DNA of 54,016 nucleotides from Lachnospiraceae bacterium TWA4 (GTDB lineage: Bacteria > Bacillota > Clostridia > Lachnospirales > Lachnospiraceae). The stretch's first letter is position 1. The number at the start of each line of letters is the position of its first letter. The stretch covers positions 1,615,959-1,669,974 of the forward strand of contig JPZU01000001.1 in NCBI GenBank assembly GCA_000875945.1, read 5' to 3'. Of this stretch, positions 36,547 through 45,821 are shown piece by piece. A model generated the notes under the pieces. It saw only the letters and a program-made list of their open reading frames with translations. It was not told the origin of the DNA and made no database searches. A program made the translations under genes and the position numbers.

Positions 36547-37482
36547 ATGACAAAAATTTGTGCAGCCGTTGATTTAGGCGGAACAACCGTAAAAATTGGA
36601 TTTTTAACAGAAGAAGGAATTGTTTTAGAAAAATGGGAAATTCCTACTAATAAGGAAAATGGTGGAAAATCGATTCTGTCAGATATCGCAACATCCATTA
36701 AGGAGCATTTGGGAAATAAGAAGCTTTCAGATCTTTGTGGTGTAGGAATTGGTGTACCAGGTCCGGTTCAAAATGACAGCTTTGTAGAACGTTGTGTAAA
36801 CCTAGGATGGGGTGCAACAGATGTAGGTAAGGAGCTTAGTGTACTCTTAGATAATCTTCCAGTAAAAGTCGGTAATGATGCCAATATAGCAGCTCTTGGT
36901 GAACAATGGATGGGTGGCGGTAAGGGCGCTGACCCTGTAATGTTTTATACACTAGGAACCGGTGTAGGCGGTGGTTTAATTTATAAAGACCGTATTGTTA
37001 CTGGTTTTAAAGGAATGGCTGCTGAAGTTGGACATTTATGCATGGAGCCAAATGAGGTAGATGCATGTAACTGTGGAGGTCATGGTTGTCTTGAACAGTA
37101 TGCTTCAGCGACGGGTATTGTAAAGGAAATGAAAAGAACTTTACAGTCAGGTGTTAGTAGTCGTTTAAGTCTTGAGTCTGAATTTAGTTGCAAAGACGTT
37201 TTAGATGCAGCAAAGGATGGAGATAAGGCTGCTGTAGAAACTATAGAACGTAGTATGGATTATCTTGCAAGAAGTATGGCTTATGTTAGTTACGTCATTG
37301 ATCCACAAGTTTTTGTCATTGGAGGTGGAGTTTCTAAAGCAGGAACCTATCTTGTAGATTTAGTAGAAAAATATTTTAATAAGTATTGTCAGCTAATGAA
37401 GGAAAAACCTAAATTTGGTCTTGCAACTCTTGGAAATGATGCAGGAATGTATGGCGCAGCTAGACTGATATTTTTACTATAA
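36547..37482 (+). CDS. glcK: ROK-family glucokinase
   Basis: A 311-residue ROK kinase, phosphorylating glucose (probably the glucose released by MalQ and amylases) at C6. The N-terminal phosphate loop is AAVDLGGTTVKIG. GNDANIAALGE carries the catalytic Asp, and GVGGGLI the second phosphate loop. The zinc site is His163 with CNCGGHGC (Cys174, Cys176, Cys181). The start follows AAGGAG, 10 bases after metK. It precedes malQ, giving a maltodextrin-use pair. Confidence 0.92.
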   Translation: MTKICAAVDLGGTTVKIGFLTEEGIVLEKWEIPTNKENGGKSILSDIATSIKEHLGNKKLSDLCGVGIGVPGPVQNDSFVERCVNLGWGATDVGKELSVLLDNLPVKVGNDANIAALGEQWMGGGKGADPVMFYTLGTGVGGGLIYKDRIVTGFKGMAAEVGHLCMEPNEVDACNCGGHGCLEQYASATGIVKEMKRTLQSGVSSRLSLESEFSCKDVLDAAKDGDKAAVETIERSMDYLARSMAYVSYVIDPQVFVIGGGVSKAGTYLVDLVEKYFNKYCQLMKEKPKFGLATLGNDAGMYGAARLIFLL

Positions 37483-37551
37483 AATAAAAGAGAAAGGGCA
37501 TAGGATTTTTCCACTACGTGGCACCTCATGCTAAAGGAGGATTAAATAGAG

Positions 37552-39048
37552 ATGAAAACGACATTAGAAAGAGGAGCAGGATTACTACTTCCTATCTATT
37601 CACTTCCATCTCCTTATGGAATTGGAACTTTAGGCAAATCAGCCTATGATTTTATAAACTTTTTAGTAAAGGCAGGTCAAAAATATTGGCAAGTGCTTCC
37701 TGTGGGACCCACTAGTTATGGTGATAGTCCTTATCAGAGCTTCTCTTCATTTGCAGGAAATCCATATTTTATTGATTTGGATATGCTTTGTGATGAAGGT
37801 CTATTAAATAAACAAGACTTAGACCAAATTTATTGGGGATATACACCAGAGTATGTAGATTATGATGTCATTTATAAAGAGAGATATCCTATTCTAAAAA
37901 AGGCATTTTTAGCAAGTAATCACAAAGATACTAAAGATTATTTAAAATTTTGTGATGATAATAAATTTTGGTTGGAAGATTATGCCTTGTTCATGGCTGT
38001 TAAAGGACATAATGAAGGCGCTGATTGGTTAAAGTGGCCGGAAGATATTCGTACAAGACAGGTAAAAGCACTTAATCATTATCGTGAGCTTTTAAAAGAA
38101 GACATTGATTTTTGGATGTTCTTGCAGTTTAAATTCTTTGAGCAGTGGGAAAAATTACGCGAATATGCAAAAGAAAAAGGAATTTTATTAATTGGAGATA
38201 TGCCAATTTATGCAGCACTTGATAGTGCAGATGTTTGGGTATATCATAAATTCTTTCAATTAGATAAAGACCTTGTACCAAAGGCAGTTGCAGGAGTTCC
38301 ACCAGATGCATTTAGTGAAGATGGACAGCTTTGGGGAAATCCACTTTATGATTGGATGGCATTAGAAGAAGATGATTTTTCTTGGTGGAGAAAGAGAATC
38401 GCATGTGCAGCAGCTTTATATGATGCTGTTCGAATTGACCATTTTATTGGAGTTGTTCGTTACTTTGCTGTTCCTTATGGAGAAGAGACTGCAAAGAATG
38501 GTAAGTTCTTCTGGGGACCAGGCAAGAAGTTAATAAAGGCCTTGAAGGAAGAAGTTGGCGATACAAAGATTATTGCTGAAGATCTTGGTGTTATGATTGA
38601 TGAAGTAAAGGAACTTAAAGATAGTGAAGGTCTTCCAGGTATGAAGATTATTGAATTTGCCTTTGATGGTGGAAATGACAATGATCACTTACCAGTTAAT
38701 TATGAACAGAATTGTATTGTTTATGGTGGAACCCATGACAATGAAACTCTACAGGGATATTTTTCTAGGAGACAAGATTGGCCAAAGCAATATGTGATGG
38801 AATATATGGGATTGAATGAAGAACAGTATAAAGATATTGTACCTTATATTTTCCGTTTGGCTTATTCTAGTGTAGCTAGTGTAGCTATTTTCCAAGTACA
38901 AGATGTTTTAGGTCTTGGAAATGAAGCGCGTACGAATGAACCATCCACCTCAGGAAACAACTGGAAGTGGAGATTAACTGAAGGTCGTTTAACAGAACAT
39001 CACAGTGGTTGGTTAAATCGTTTAACTTGGTTATTTAATAGACAGTAA
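37552..39048 (+). CDS. malQ: 4-alpha-glucanotransferase
   Basis: A 498-residue GH77 amylomaltase, transferring glucan chains between maltodextrins and releasing glucose. The catalytic residues can be placed: nucleophile Asp296 in VRIDHF, acid/base Glu343 in IAEDLG and Asp396 in GTHDNE. The N-terminus GAGLLLPIYSLPSPYGIGTLG and GDMPIYAALDSADVW are typical. It has the ribosome binding site AAAGGAGG. A terminator follows about 80 bases later. Confidence 0.97.
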   Translation: MKTTLERGAGLLLPIYSLPSPYGIGTLGKSAYDFINFLVKAGQKYWQVLPVGPTSYGDSPYQSFSSFAGNPYFIDLDMLCDEGLLNKQDLDQIYWGYTPEYVDYDVIYKERYPILKKAFLASNHKDTKDYLKFCDDNKFWLEDYALFMAVKGHNEGADWLKWPEDIRTRQVKALNHYRELLKEDIDFWMFLQFKFFEQWEKLREYAKEKGILLIGDMPIYAALDSADVWVYHKFFQLDKDLVPKAVAGVPPDAFSEDGQLWGNPLYDWMALEEDDFSWWRKRIACAAALYDAVRIDHFIGVVRYFAVPYGEETAKNGKFFWGPGKKLIKALKEEVGDTKIIAEDLGVMIDEVKELKDSEGLPGMKIIEFAFDGGNDNDHLPVNYEQNCIVYGGTHDNETLQGYFSRRQDWPKQYVMEYMGLNEEQYKDIVPYIFRLAYSSVASVAIFQVQDVLGLGNEARTNEPSTSGNNWKWRLTEGRLTEHHSGWLNRLTWLFNRQ

Positions 39049-39128
39049 GAAGTGGTTACTGCTCAAGTATTAGTTAGGTTTTTCTTGAGAACTGTTGACT
39101 ATATACATATAGATAATCATAAGAAATG

Positions 39129-39150
39129 GGAGGGAAGATTCCCTCCTTTT
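39129..39150 (+). terminator. terminator after malQ
   Basis: GGAGGG (39129-39134) and CCCTCC (39141-39146), followed by TTTT. It separates malQ from the next gene, whose start is only 26 bases further on. Confidence 0.75.
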
Positions 39151-39175
39151 CATTTTACTTGTATTTTTATGCAAA

Positions 39176-40210
39176 ATGAAGTATACTAAAAAAATGTATA
39201 AGGTTTATAGAAAGGAGAAGACTGAAAGCAGTCACAATGAGTATATGAGCAGACAAAATGGTAGTGGAATTGGTATTTTTACTTGGATATTATTCGCAGT
39301 TGCTGTAGCAATGTTATTAATTTCAGCAGTAAATCGTTATACAGGAACGAGTTTACTAGAAAATGTAAATCAGTCAAAAGTTAAAGAGAGTGCACAAGTA
39401 AAAGAAAGTACTCTAGCTAAGGAAACTGAAAAATCAACGAAACAAGAGACACAGCAAGAAACACAACAAGAATCTGTATCAGAATCAGCAACTGAAACAT
39501 CAACAGAATCTCAAATGCAAGAATCTACACAAGATACTGCGAATACTACTGAAATGTTAAAGTATATTAATGAGAATGAATCTTTATATACTGACTCATT
39601 GGTATCTTTAGCTAATCGTTATGAAGAAGCTATTCCTATGGTTTATGAGTATGCAACAAATAAAGACGAAGCTATTGAAAATATCGACATTAGTAGTGAA
39701 TATAAGCAAGGTGAAATCCCAATTTTCTTACAGTTTGATAAGCGTTGGGGACGTAAAATTTATGGCATTAATCCAATGGGTGTTAGTGGATGTGGTCCAA
39801 CAAGTATTTCAATGGTTTATGTAGGGCTCACTGGAGATACTACGAAAAATCCAGCAGAAGTTGCAGAGTTTTGCTTAGAAAATAATTACTATGTAAAAGG
39901 TGCAGGTACAAGTTGGAAATTAATGACAACAGGAGCTAAAAAGCTAGGATTAAATGCTTCTAAAGTCAAAATTAGTAAAGAGCGAATGATTTCTGAACTT
40001 CAAGACGGACATGTGTTAATTGCTAGTGTGAAAGCTGGTGATTTTGCAGATTCTGGTCACTTTATTGTTATTAATAGCTATGATGAAAGTGAAGATGGAT
40101 TCTATGTTCACAATTCACTTCGAACAAGTGATAGTAAAAAAGTTTGGGATTATGAGACATTAAAAGGACAATTTAAAGCAATGTGGAGTTATTCTTATGA
40201 AAAAAATTAA
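39176..40210 (+). CDS. membrane-anchored C39-like cysteine peptidase
   Basis: A 344-residue protein. A short basic cytoplasmic N-terminus leads to one membrane segment (about 33-52). Next comes a low-complexity linker rich in Gln, Thr, Ser and Glu (about 65-125), then a C-terminal papain-like domain of the C39_2 type outside the cell. The catalytic Cys206 is in SGCGPTS, His295 in SGHFIVI and a likely third residue Asn313. No pilin, bacteriocin or ABC transporter partner is adjacent, so a cell-wall or surface substrate is possible (inference). The start is uncertain: no good ribosome binding site precedes 39176, and Met24 is an alternative. It overlaps pepT by 14 bases. Confidence 0.85.
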   Translation: MKYTKKMYKVYRKEKTESSHNEYMSRQNGSGIGIFTWILFAVAVAMLLISAVNRYTGTSLLENVNQSKVKESAQVKESTLAKETEKSTKQETQQETQQESVSESATETSTESQMQESTQDTANTTEMLKYINENESLYTDSLVSLANRYEEAIPMVYEYATNKDEAIENIDISSEYKQGEIPIFLQFDKRWGRKIYGINPMGVSGCGPTSISMVYVGLTGDTTKNPAEVAEFCLENNYYVKGAGTSWKLMTTGAKKLGLNASKVKISKERMISELQDGHVLIASVKAGDFADSGHFIVINSYDESEDGFYVHNSLRTSDSKKVWDYETLKGQFKAMWSYSYEKN

Positions 40211-41426
40211 AGCATATGAACGATTATTAAATTATGTAGTAGTAGATACACCAAGCGATCCAGATGCAACGACTACTCCTACAACACAGTGTCAGTTTAA
40301 TTTGGCAAATTTATTAGTAAAAGAACTTCATGAATTAGGTGTAGAGAATGCATTTGTAGATGATTTATGTTATGTTTATGCACAAATTCCTGCAACTAAA
40401 GGATATGAAGATTGTATGAGTCTTGGATTTATTGCTCATATGGATACAGCTCCGGATTTTAATGGATACGGAGTAAAACCTCAGATTATTGAAAATTATG
40501 ATGGAAAAGATGTTCAATTAGGAACTAGTGGACGAGTACTATCAGTAAAGGATTTTCCACATTTAGCAAATCTAAAGGGAAGAACTTTAATTACAACTGA
40601 TGGAACTAGCCTATTAGGTTCTGATGATAAGAGTGGTGTTGCAGAAATTATGACCATGGTAGAGAGAATTCTTACAGAAGATATTCCTCATGGAAAAATC
40701 TGCATTGGATTTACACCAGATGAAGAAGTTGGTGCAGGAGCAGACCACTTTGATGTTATAAACTTTGGAGCAGATATTGCATATACCGTTGACGGTGGAG
40801 AAGAAGGTGGTATTGAATATGAAAACTTCAATGCTTGTGGTGTGACATTTGAAATTTCTGGATTTAATGTTCATCCAGGTAGTGCAAAAAATACTATGAT
40901 TAATGCTTCATTAGTTGCAATGGAAATTAATTCAATGCTACCTTCTGTAGAAACTCCAGCAAATACAGAGGATTATGAAGGATTTTATCATTTGGCTTCT
41001 ATGGAAGGAACTGTAGAAAGTGCAAAACTTTCTTATATTATTAGAGATCACAGCAGTGAGCTATTTGAGGCTAGAAAGCAAACAGTTAAGCACATTGCTA
41101 AGATTATTAATGAAAAATATGGAGAAGGTACAGTCACTTTAGCAATTAAAGATCAATATCGAAATATGAGAGAAAAGATTGAGCCTCATATGCACTTAGT
41201 TGAAAATGCTAAGACAGCAATTAGAAATGAAGGTCTAGAACCTTTAGTTGTACCAGTAAGAGGAGGAACTGATGGAGCAAGACTTAGTTTTATGGGTCTT
41301 CCTTGTCCGAATCTTGGAACTGGTGGTTATGCATTCCATGGTCCATTTGAACATGTAACAGTCGAAGGCATGGATCACTGCGTAAACATTATTATTGGAA
41401 TTATTAAGGAATATGCTAAGAGATAA
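40197..41426 (+). CDS. pepT: peptidase T (tripeptide aminopeptidase)
   Basis: A 409-residue M20B zinc peptidase removing N-terminal residues from tripeptides in the cytoplasm. Metal and catalytic residues are visible: His81 and Asp83 in IAHMDTA, Asp143 in SDDKSG, and Glu176-Glu177 in PDEEVGAGAD. The dimerisation domain contains NVHPGSAKN. It overlaps the preceding C39-like peptidase gene by 14 bases, so the two are coupled, and its end overlaps the next gene's start. Confidence 0.95.
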   Translation: MKKIKAYERLLNYVVVDTPSDPDATTTPTTQCQFNLANLLVKELHELGVENAFVDDLCYVYAQIPATKGYEDCMSLGFIAHMDTAPDFNGYGVKPQIIENYDGKDVQLGTSGRVLSVKDFPHLANLKGRTLITTDGTSLLGSDDKSGVAEIMTMVERILTEDIPHGKICIGFTPDEEVGAGADHFDVINFGADIAYTVDGGEEGGIEYENFNACGVTFEISGFNVHPGSAKNTMINASLVAMEINSMLPSVETPANTEDYEGFYHLASMEGTVESAKLSYIIRDHSSELFEARKQTVKHIAKIINEKYGEGTVTLAIKDQYRNMREKIEPHMHLVENAKTAIRNEGLEPLVVPVRGGTDGARLSFMGLPCPNLGTGGYAFHGPFEHVTVEGMDHCVNIIIGIIKEYAKR

Positions 41427-42566
41427 AGAAAATGAAAAGTATGTAAAAGCTGCACTTACAGGAATCGTTATTGGCTTTGTAATTATTTGTATATTTTTTT
41501 CTTTAATAAGTTTTCAGAAATTAAACAAGGAATTCAATCAATTATTACAATTTTATCGCCATTTATTTATGGGGCAGTGTTTGCTTATATTTTATCACCT
41601 GCGTGTGGATGGTTAGAAAGCCATTTATCAAAAGTTTTTAAAAATAAAACGTTAGTATCTATGGTTTCAATTATACTTTGTATTGTCTTAGCAATTACTG
41701 TATTAGTAGCGCTAATTATGTTAATCATTCCTCAGGTGATTACTAGTGTGATGAATATTATTAATTCATTACCAGGTCAAATTAATGAAACTAATGAGTG
41801 GTTACATAATTTATTGAAATCACAGCCAAAGATTCAAGATTATTGGGATGATTTTTCAGCAGATGCCATTCCTAAATTAGATACTTGGATGAAAACGGAT
41901 TTACTTCCAATGGCTCAAAGTGTACTAGGAAGTGTTGGAGACCAAGTAGTAAATGTTATTTCAGTAATTAAAAACTTGTTTTTAGGAATTATGGTTTCTA
42001 TTTACTTACTTGCAAGTCGTAAGATTTTTGCTAGACAGGCAAAGCTAGTGCTTTATGGAGTTTTTCCAAAAAAACCAGCGAAATTAATAGAAACAGAAGT
42101 TAAATATGCAGATAAGATATTTAGTGGATTCTTAATGGGGAAATTAGTGGATTCATTTATCGTTGGAGTTATTTGCTTTATAGGAACTTCCATGATGAAA
42201 TTTGAATCAGCACTTTTAATTAGTGTGGTGATTGGTATAACGAATATTATTCCATTTTTTGGACCATTTATTGGAGCGATTCCATGTGTATTTTTACTTA
42301 TATTAAATAATCCGATGCAGGCGTTATATTTTCTCATCTTTGTAATTATTTTACAGCAGGTTGATGGAAATATTATTGGACCAAAGATTTTAGGAAATTC
42401 TACTGGTCTTTCTGGTTTTTGGGTATTGTTCTCGATTCTTTTCTTTGGAGGAATTTGGGGATTTGTAGGTATGTTAATCGCAGTACCATTTTTTGCAGTA
42501 CTGTATGATATAATTAAAAAATTAGTCTTTAAAGGATTAAAGAGACACAAGTTTAAGGAGGATTAA
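41413..42566 (+). CDS. AI-2E-family transporter, frameshifted in the first membrane helix
   Basis: A polytopic membrane protein of the AI-2E transporter (PerM/TqsA-like) family. The reading frame from ATG 41413 gives MLRDKENEKYVKAALTGIVI and then stops. The main frame begins only at a TTG at 41487 inside the T-rich helix. Adding one T to the run at 41494-41500 joins them into a normal protein of about 384 residues with seven or eight membrane segments and the conserved GITNIIPFFGPFIGAIP stretch near residue 280. Family substrates vary; autoinducer-2 export is shown for only some members. It overlaps the pepT stop. Confidence 0.83.
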
Positions 42567-42570
42567 GTTT

Positions 42571-43392
42571 ATGAAAAAACAATTAGTAGCAGGCGCTTTA
42601 TGTGCAACATTGGCAATGACAGCATTAGTAGGTTGTTCAGGTGGAACAGGTAAAGAAACAAAAGGTACAGATACTAATGCAAGTGGAAAGGCAACCTTAA
42701 AAGTGGCAACTTCACCAGACTTTGCACCTTATGAATTTGAGGACCCTTCAAAAGAAGGACAGGAAAAATATGTTGGTGCTGATATGGAACTTGCAAGATA
42801 TATTGCAAAAGAATTAGATATGGAACTTGAAATTGTTCCTATGGCATTTGATTCATGCCTTGCAGCAGTTACTCAGGATAAAGTAGATTGTTCAATCAGT
42901 GGATTCTATCCAAGTGAAGACAGAAGAAAAATCGTAGATTTCTCTGATGCATATTTTGATGATGCAACACAGCAGGTTGTTATTTTAGCTTCAAATGCAG
43001 ATAAGTATACATCTACAGAATCATTTGATGGAGAAGTAGTTGCAGCACAGAATGGTTCTGCACAGCAGGATATTGTAACCAATGATATGCCTAATGCAAA
43101 ATTACAGCAGGTTACTTTAACAACTGATGGTGTTCAGATGGTTCGTTCTGGTAAAGCAGCAGGTGTTGTTTTACAGAAAGTTATGGCAGACTCTGTATTA
43201 GCTAGCGATAGTTCATTAACTGTTTCTAAGGCTGAATATATAAATCCAGATGGAACTTTAGTAGTTGCAATGAAAAAAGGCAATGAAGATTTAACTAAAA
43301 AAGTTAACGAAGTCATTAAAAAAGTAACTGAAGAAAAACTTTATGATCAGTGGATTGTAGAAGCACAGAAATTAGCTCCTTCAGCAAATTAA
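42571..43392 (+). CDS. polar amino-acid ABC transporter, substrate-binding lipoprotein
   Basis: A 273-residue family 3 periplasmic-type binding protein. The lipoprotein signal ends at Leu-Val-Gly-Cys (Cys22), followed by a Gly/Thr/Lys linker. The mature core has ATSPDFAPYEFED near residue 49, GADMELARYIAKEL and the ligand-binding DCSISGFYPSEDRRK stretch. The family binds polar or charged amino acids such as glutamine, cystine or arginine; the ligand is not determinable here. It is the first gene of a three-gene transporter and starts 4 bases after the AI-2E gene, with AAGGAGGA. Confidence 0.93.
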   Translation: MKKQLVAGALCATLAMTALVGCSGGTGKETKGTDTNASGKATLKVATSPDFAPYEFEDPSKEGQEKYVGADMELARYIAKELDMELEIVPMAFDSCLAAVTQDKVDCSISGFYPSEDRRKIVDFSDAYFDDATQQVVILASNADKYTSTESFDGEVVAAQNGSAQQDIVTNDMPNAKLQQVTLTTDGVQMVRSGKAAGVVLQKVMADSVLASDSSLTVSKAEYINPDGTLVVAMKKGNEDLTKKVNEVIKKVTEEKLYDQWIVEAQKLAPSAN

Positions 43393-43403
43393 GGGAATGA
43401 TCG

Positions 43404-44063
43404 ATGGTAGAGAATTTTCAACTAATATTTGACAGATATACCGGCCTCTTTATTACAGGGGTCGGATATACGTTGTTACTGGCGTTAATTGCAGTAACTT
43501 TTGGTACACTTTTTGGTACATTACTTGCTCTTGCAAGACTTAGTAATGTAAAAATTCTTTCAATAATTGCGACAGCCTATGTAGAAGTATTTAGAAATAC
43601 TCCATTACTTTTGCAATTGTATATTTTTTACTTCTTATTACCTGAAATTGGTGTAGATCTTTCGCCATTCATGGCAGTATCGGTCGGTTTAGTATTAAAT
43701 ACAACGGCATATATTTCAGAAATTATTCGTTCAGGAATTCAAGCTGTAGATAAAGGTCAGATGGAAGCAGCTAGAAGTTTAGGTCTTAACTATTCTCAAG
43801 CTATGAGAAAGGTTATATTACCACAGGCGATGAAAAATATTCTACCAGCTTTAGCAAACGAATTTGTTACAGATATCAAGGAAACTTCATTGGCATCGAC
43901 ATTCTTTGTTGGTGATTTAATGACTGCTTATAGAAGTATTAATGGGGCAATTTATTTAACACTAGAACCACTATTTGTCGTTGGTGTTATTTACTTTATT
44001 ATGTCCTTCACACTTAGTAAGTTTGTTGCTTTCTTAGAGAGGAGGATGAATGCTGATGAGTAA
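43404..44063 (+). CDS. polar amino-acid ABC transporter, permease
   Basis: A 219-residue integral membrane subunit of the HisMQ type with five predicted membrane segments. The EAA loop that docks with the ATPase is [20 protein letters not shown] (about residues 120-139), followed by [14 protein letters not shown]. It lies 11 bases after the binding protein. Its last codons contain the GGAGG site for, and overlap, the ATPase gene. Confidence 0.94.
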   Translation: MVENFQLIFDRYTGLFITGVGYTLLLALIAVTFGTLFGTLLALARLSNVKILSIIATAYVEVFRNTPLLLQLYIFYFLLPEIGVDLSPFMAVSVGLVLNTTAYISEIIRSGIQAVDKGQMEAARSLGLNYSQAMRKVILPQAMKNILPALANEFVTDIKETSLASTFFVGDLMTAYRSINGAIYLTLEPLFVVGVIYFIMSFTLSKFVAFLERRMNADE

Positions 44064-44796
44064 TCGTAAAGAAATGATTCGTTTTGAGCATATTTCAAAA
44101 AACTTTGGTAAGGTAGAAGTTTTAAAAGATGTCACAGAATCTGTAGGAGATGGTGAAATTGTCAGTCTTATTGGTCCATCAGGTTCAGGAAAATCTACGT
44201 TACTTCGATGCATGAATTTATTAGAAATTCCCACTTCTGGACGTATTCTTTTAGATGGAGAGGATATTACTGCAAAAGGTGTGGATATTAATAAGCATCG
44301 TCAAAAAATGGGAATGGTATTCCAACATTTTAATGTCTTCCCAAATATGACAGTTGAAGAAAATATTACAATGGCTCCAGTAATTCTTGGTAAACAGTCT
44401 AAAGATGAAGCCCATAAAAAGGCAATGGATTTATTAGACCGAGTAGGACTTCGTGATAAGGCAGATGTAAAACCTACGAAGCTATCAGGTGGACAAAAGC
44501 AACGTCTAGCGATTATTCGTGCACTTGCAATGGAACCAGAAGTTATGCTTTTTGATGAACCTACCTCAGCGCTTGACCCAGAGATGGTAGGAGAGGTATT
44601 AACCGTTATTCGAGATGTTGCAAGTACTGGAATGACTATGATGATTGTAACTCATGAAATGGGATTTGCAAGAGAAATTTCAGATAGAATCTTATTTATG
44701 AATGATGGAATTATTGCAGAAGCAGGTACACCAGAGAAAATCTTTGAAGCACCAGATAATGCGAGATTAAAAGATTTCTTAGGTAAGGTACTATAG
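44056..44796 (+). CDS. polar amino-acid ABC transporter, ATP-binding protein
   Basis: A 246-residue ABC ATPase of the GlnQ/HisP class. Walker A is GPSGSGKST near residue 39, the Q loop [10 protein letters not shown] near 90, the signature [15 protein letters not shown] near 140, Walker [14 protein letters not shown] near 163 and the switch His in VTHEMGFA. The start is taken as ATG 44056, 10 bases after GGAGG; ATG 44050 adds two residues and is possible. It overlaps the permease end by 8 bases. Confidence 0.95.
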   Translation: MSNRKEMIRFEHISKNFGKVEVLKDVTESVGDGEIVSLIGPSGSGKSTLLRCMNLLEIPTSGRILLDGEDITAKGVDINKHRQKMGMVFQHFNVFPNMTVEENITMAPVILGKQSKDEAHKKAMDLLDRVGLRDKADVKPTKLSGGQKQRLAIIRALAMEPEVMLFDEPTSALDPEMVGEVLTVIRDVASTGMTMMIVTHEMGFAREISDRILFMNDGIIAEAGTPEKIFEAPDNARLKDFLGKVL

Positions 44797-44801
44797 AAAA
44801 A

Positions 44802-44906
44802 GGAGTTGTGAAAAAACTAAGGCTCCCTCTTTGAGGGAGCTGTCGGCTATGCCGACTGAGGGAGTAGTTCTTCAGTGATTTTTAGAGTTTTCACAGCTCC
44901 TTTTTT
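44802..44906. repeat. structured repeat element acting as terminator
   Basis: Outer arms GGAGTTGTGAAAAAACT (44802-44818) and AGTTTTCACAGCTCC (44886-44900) enclose two stems, GCTCCCTC/GAGGGAGC (44822-44840) and GTCGGC/GCCGAC (44842-44856), then TGAGGGAG. A T6 run follows the outer arm, so it can end the transporter operon. The core matches a type of short repeat common in gut Clostridia genomes (from memory). A degenerate copy lies at 53841-53895. Confidence 0.75.
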
Positions 44907-44953
44907 ATTTAATGTTTTATTTATAATTTTGTCAATGAATATTTATGAATTTA

Positions 44954-44962
44954 TGCTATAAT
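44954..44962 (+). promoter_or_regulatory. extended -10 promoter of the SDR gene
   Basis: TGCTATAAT: an extended TG plus consensus TATAAT (44957-44962), 71 bases before the start codon. The -35 region is weak. Confidence 0.5.
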
Positions 44963-45032
44963 ACAATTCGTATGTCAGCTAAAACTGGCGTGGGTGTGAA
45001 CTATAACAAAAACTGAAAGTGAGGGGAAAATT

Positions 45033-45770
45033 GTGGACAAACCGGTCACGATTATTACAGGAGCATCTAGAGGAATCGGTTATGCGACAGCCGATTATTT
45101 AATTAGTAATGGATGCCCTGTTGGAATTTGTTGTCGCAATCCAGAAAATGAAGTTTATCTACAAGAGTTAAAGAGTAAAGCACAGAGGAATGGATTGCCT
45201 TGTACGACATTTGTTGGGGATATGGGTGATTATAATATATGTAAAGAGTTTATAGAAAAAGTAAGAGAAGAACTAGGACCGATTGAAGTCTTAATTAATA
45301 ATGCAGCAGTTTCTTATATTGGACTTTTTCAAGATATGATGCCAGATGAGTGGAATTATATTCTTTCTTCAAATTTGACATCGGTATATAATTGCATTAA
45401 TTTAACATTGCCAGATATGATTCATAAGCATCAAGGCAAGATTATTAATTTATCATCTGTTTGGGGAATAGTAGGAGCTTCTTGTGAAGTGGCCTACTCT
45501 GCAACAAAAGGTGGAATTAATGCACTTACACGTTCTTTAGCGAAAGAAGTAGCTCCTAGTAAAATTCAAGTGAATGCCATTGCTTGTGGAGCAATAGATA
45601 CAGAGATGAACCACTTTTTATCAAAAGAAGATAGAGATTTACTGGAGCAAGAAATTCCATATGGACGTATGGGCAGAACTTCAGAGGTTGCAAAGTTTAT
45701 TTGGCAATTAATGGAATCTTCAAATTATTTAACAGGACAGGTTATCTCATTTGATGGTGGATGGATTTAA
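45033..45770 (+). CDS. short-chain dehydrogenase/reductase, FabG-like
   Basis: A 245-residue classical SDR using NAD(P)H. The cofactor loop TGASRGIG is at residues 8-15, NNAA near 90, and the catalytic residues are Ser142, Tyr155 and Lys159 in AYSATKGG. It ends with the FDGGW stretch of FabG-like enzymes. No fatty-acid synthesis genes are beside it, so it may not be the housekeeping 3-oxoacyl-ACP reductase; substrate is open. It starts with GTG after GAGGGGA and stands alone. Confidence 0.9.
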   Translation: MDKPVTIITGASRGIGYATADYLISNGCPVGICCRNPENEVYLQELKSKAQRNGLPCTTFVGDMGDYNICKEFIEKVREELGPIEVLINNAAVSYIGLFQDMMPDEWNYILSSNLTSVYNCINLTLPDMIHKHQGKIINLSSVWGIVGASCEVAYSATKGGINALTRSLAKEVAPSKIQVNAIACGAIDTEMNHFLSKEDRDLLEQEIPYGRMGRTSEVAKFIWQLMESSNYLTGQVISFDGGWI

Positions 45771-45780
45771 AAAATGGATT

Positions 45781-45807
45781 AAAAAAAGGGCTGTTGTAAC
45801 AGCCCTT
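45781..45807 (-). terminator. terminator of hpf
   Basis: AAGGGCTGTT (45786-45795) pairs with AACAGCCCTT (45798-45807). The A run at 45781-45787 is the T tract on the reverse strand, so it mainly serves hpf. It also lies just after the SDR stop. Confidence 0.85.
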
Positions 45808-45821
45808 AAAAATTTCTAGTT

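Noticed and set aside
42053-42550. A 165-residue reverse-strand open frame inside the AI-2E-family gene
   Set aside because: The Pro/Asn/Lys-rich composition is that of an antisense reading of membrane helices, and the forward frame is clearly coding.
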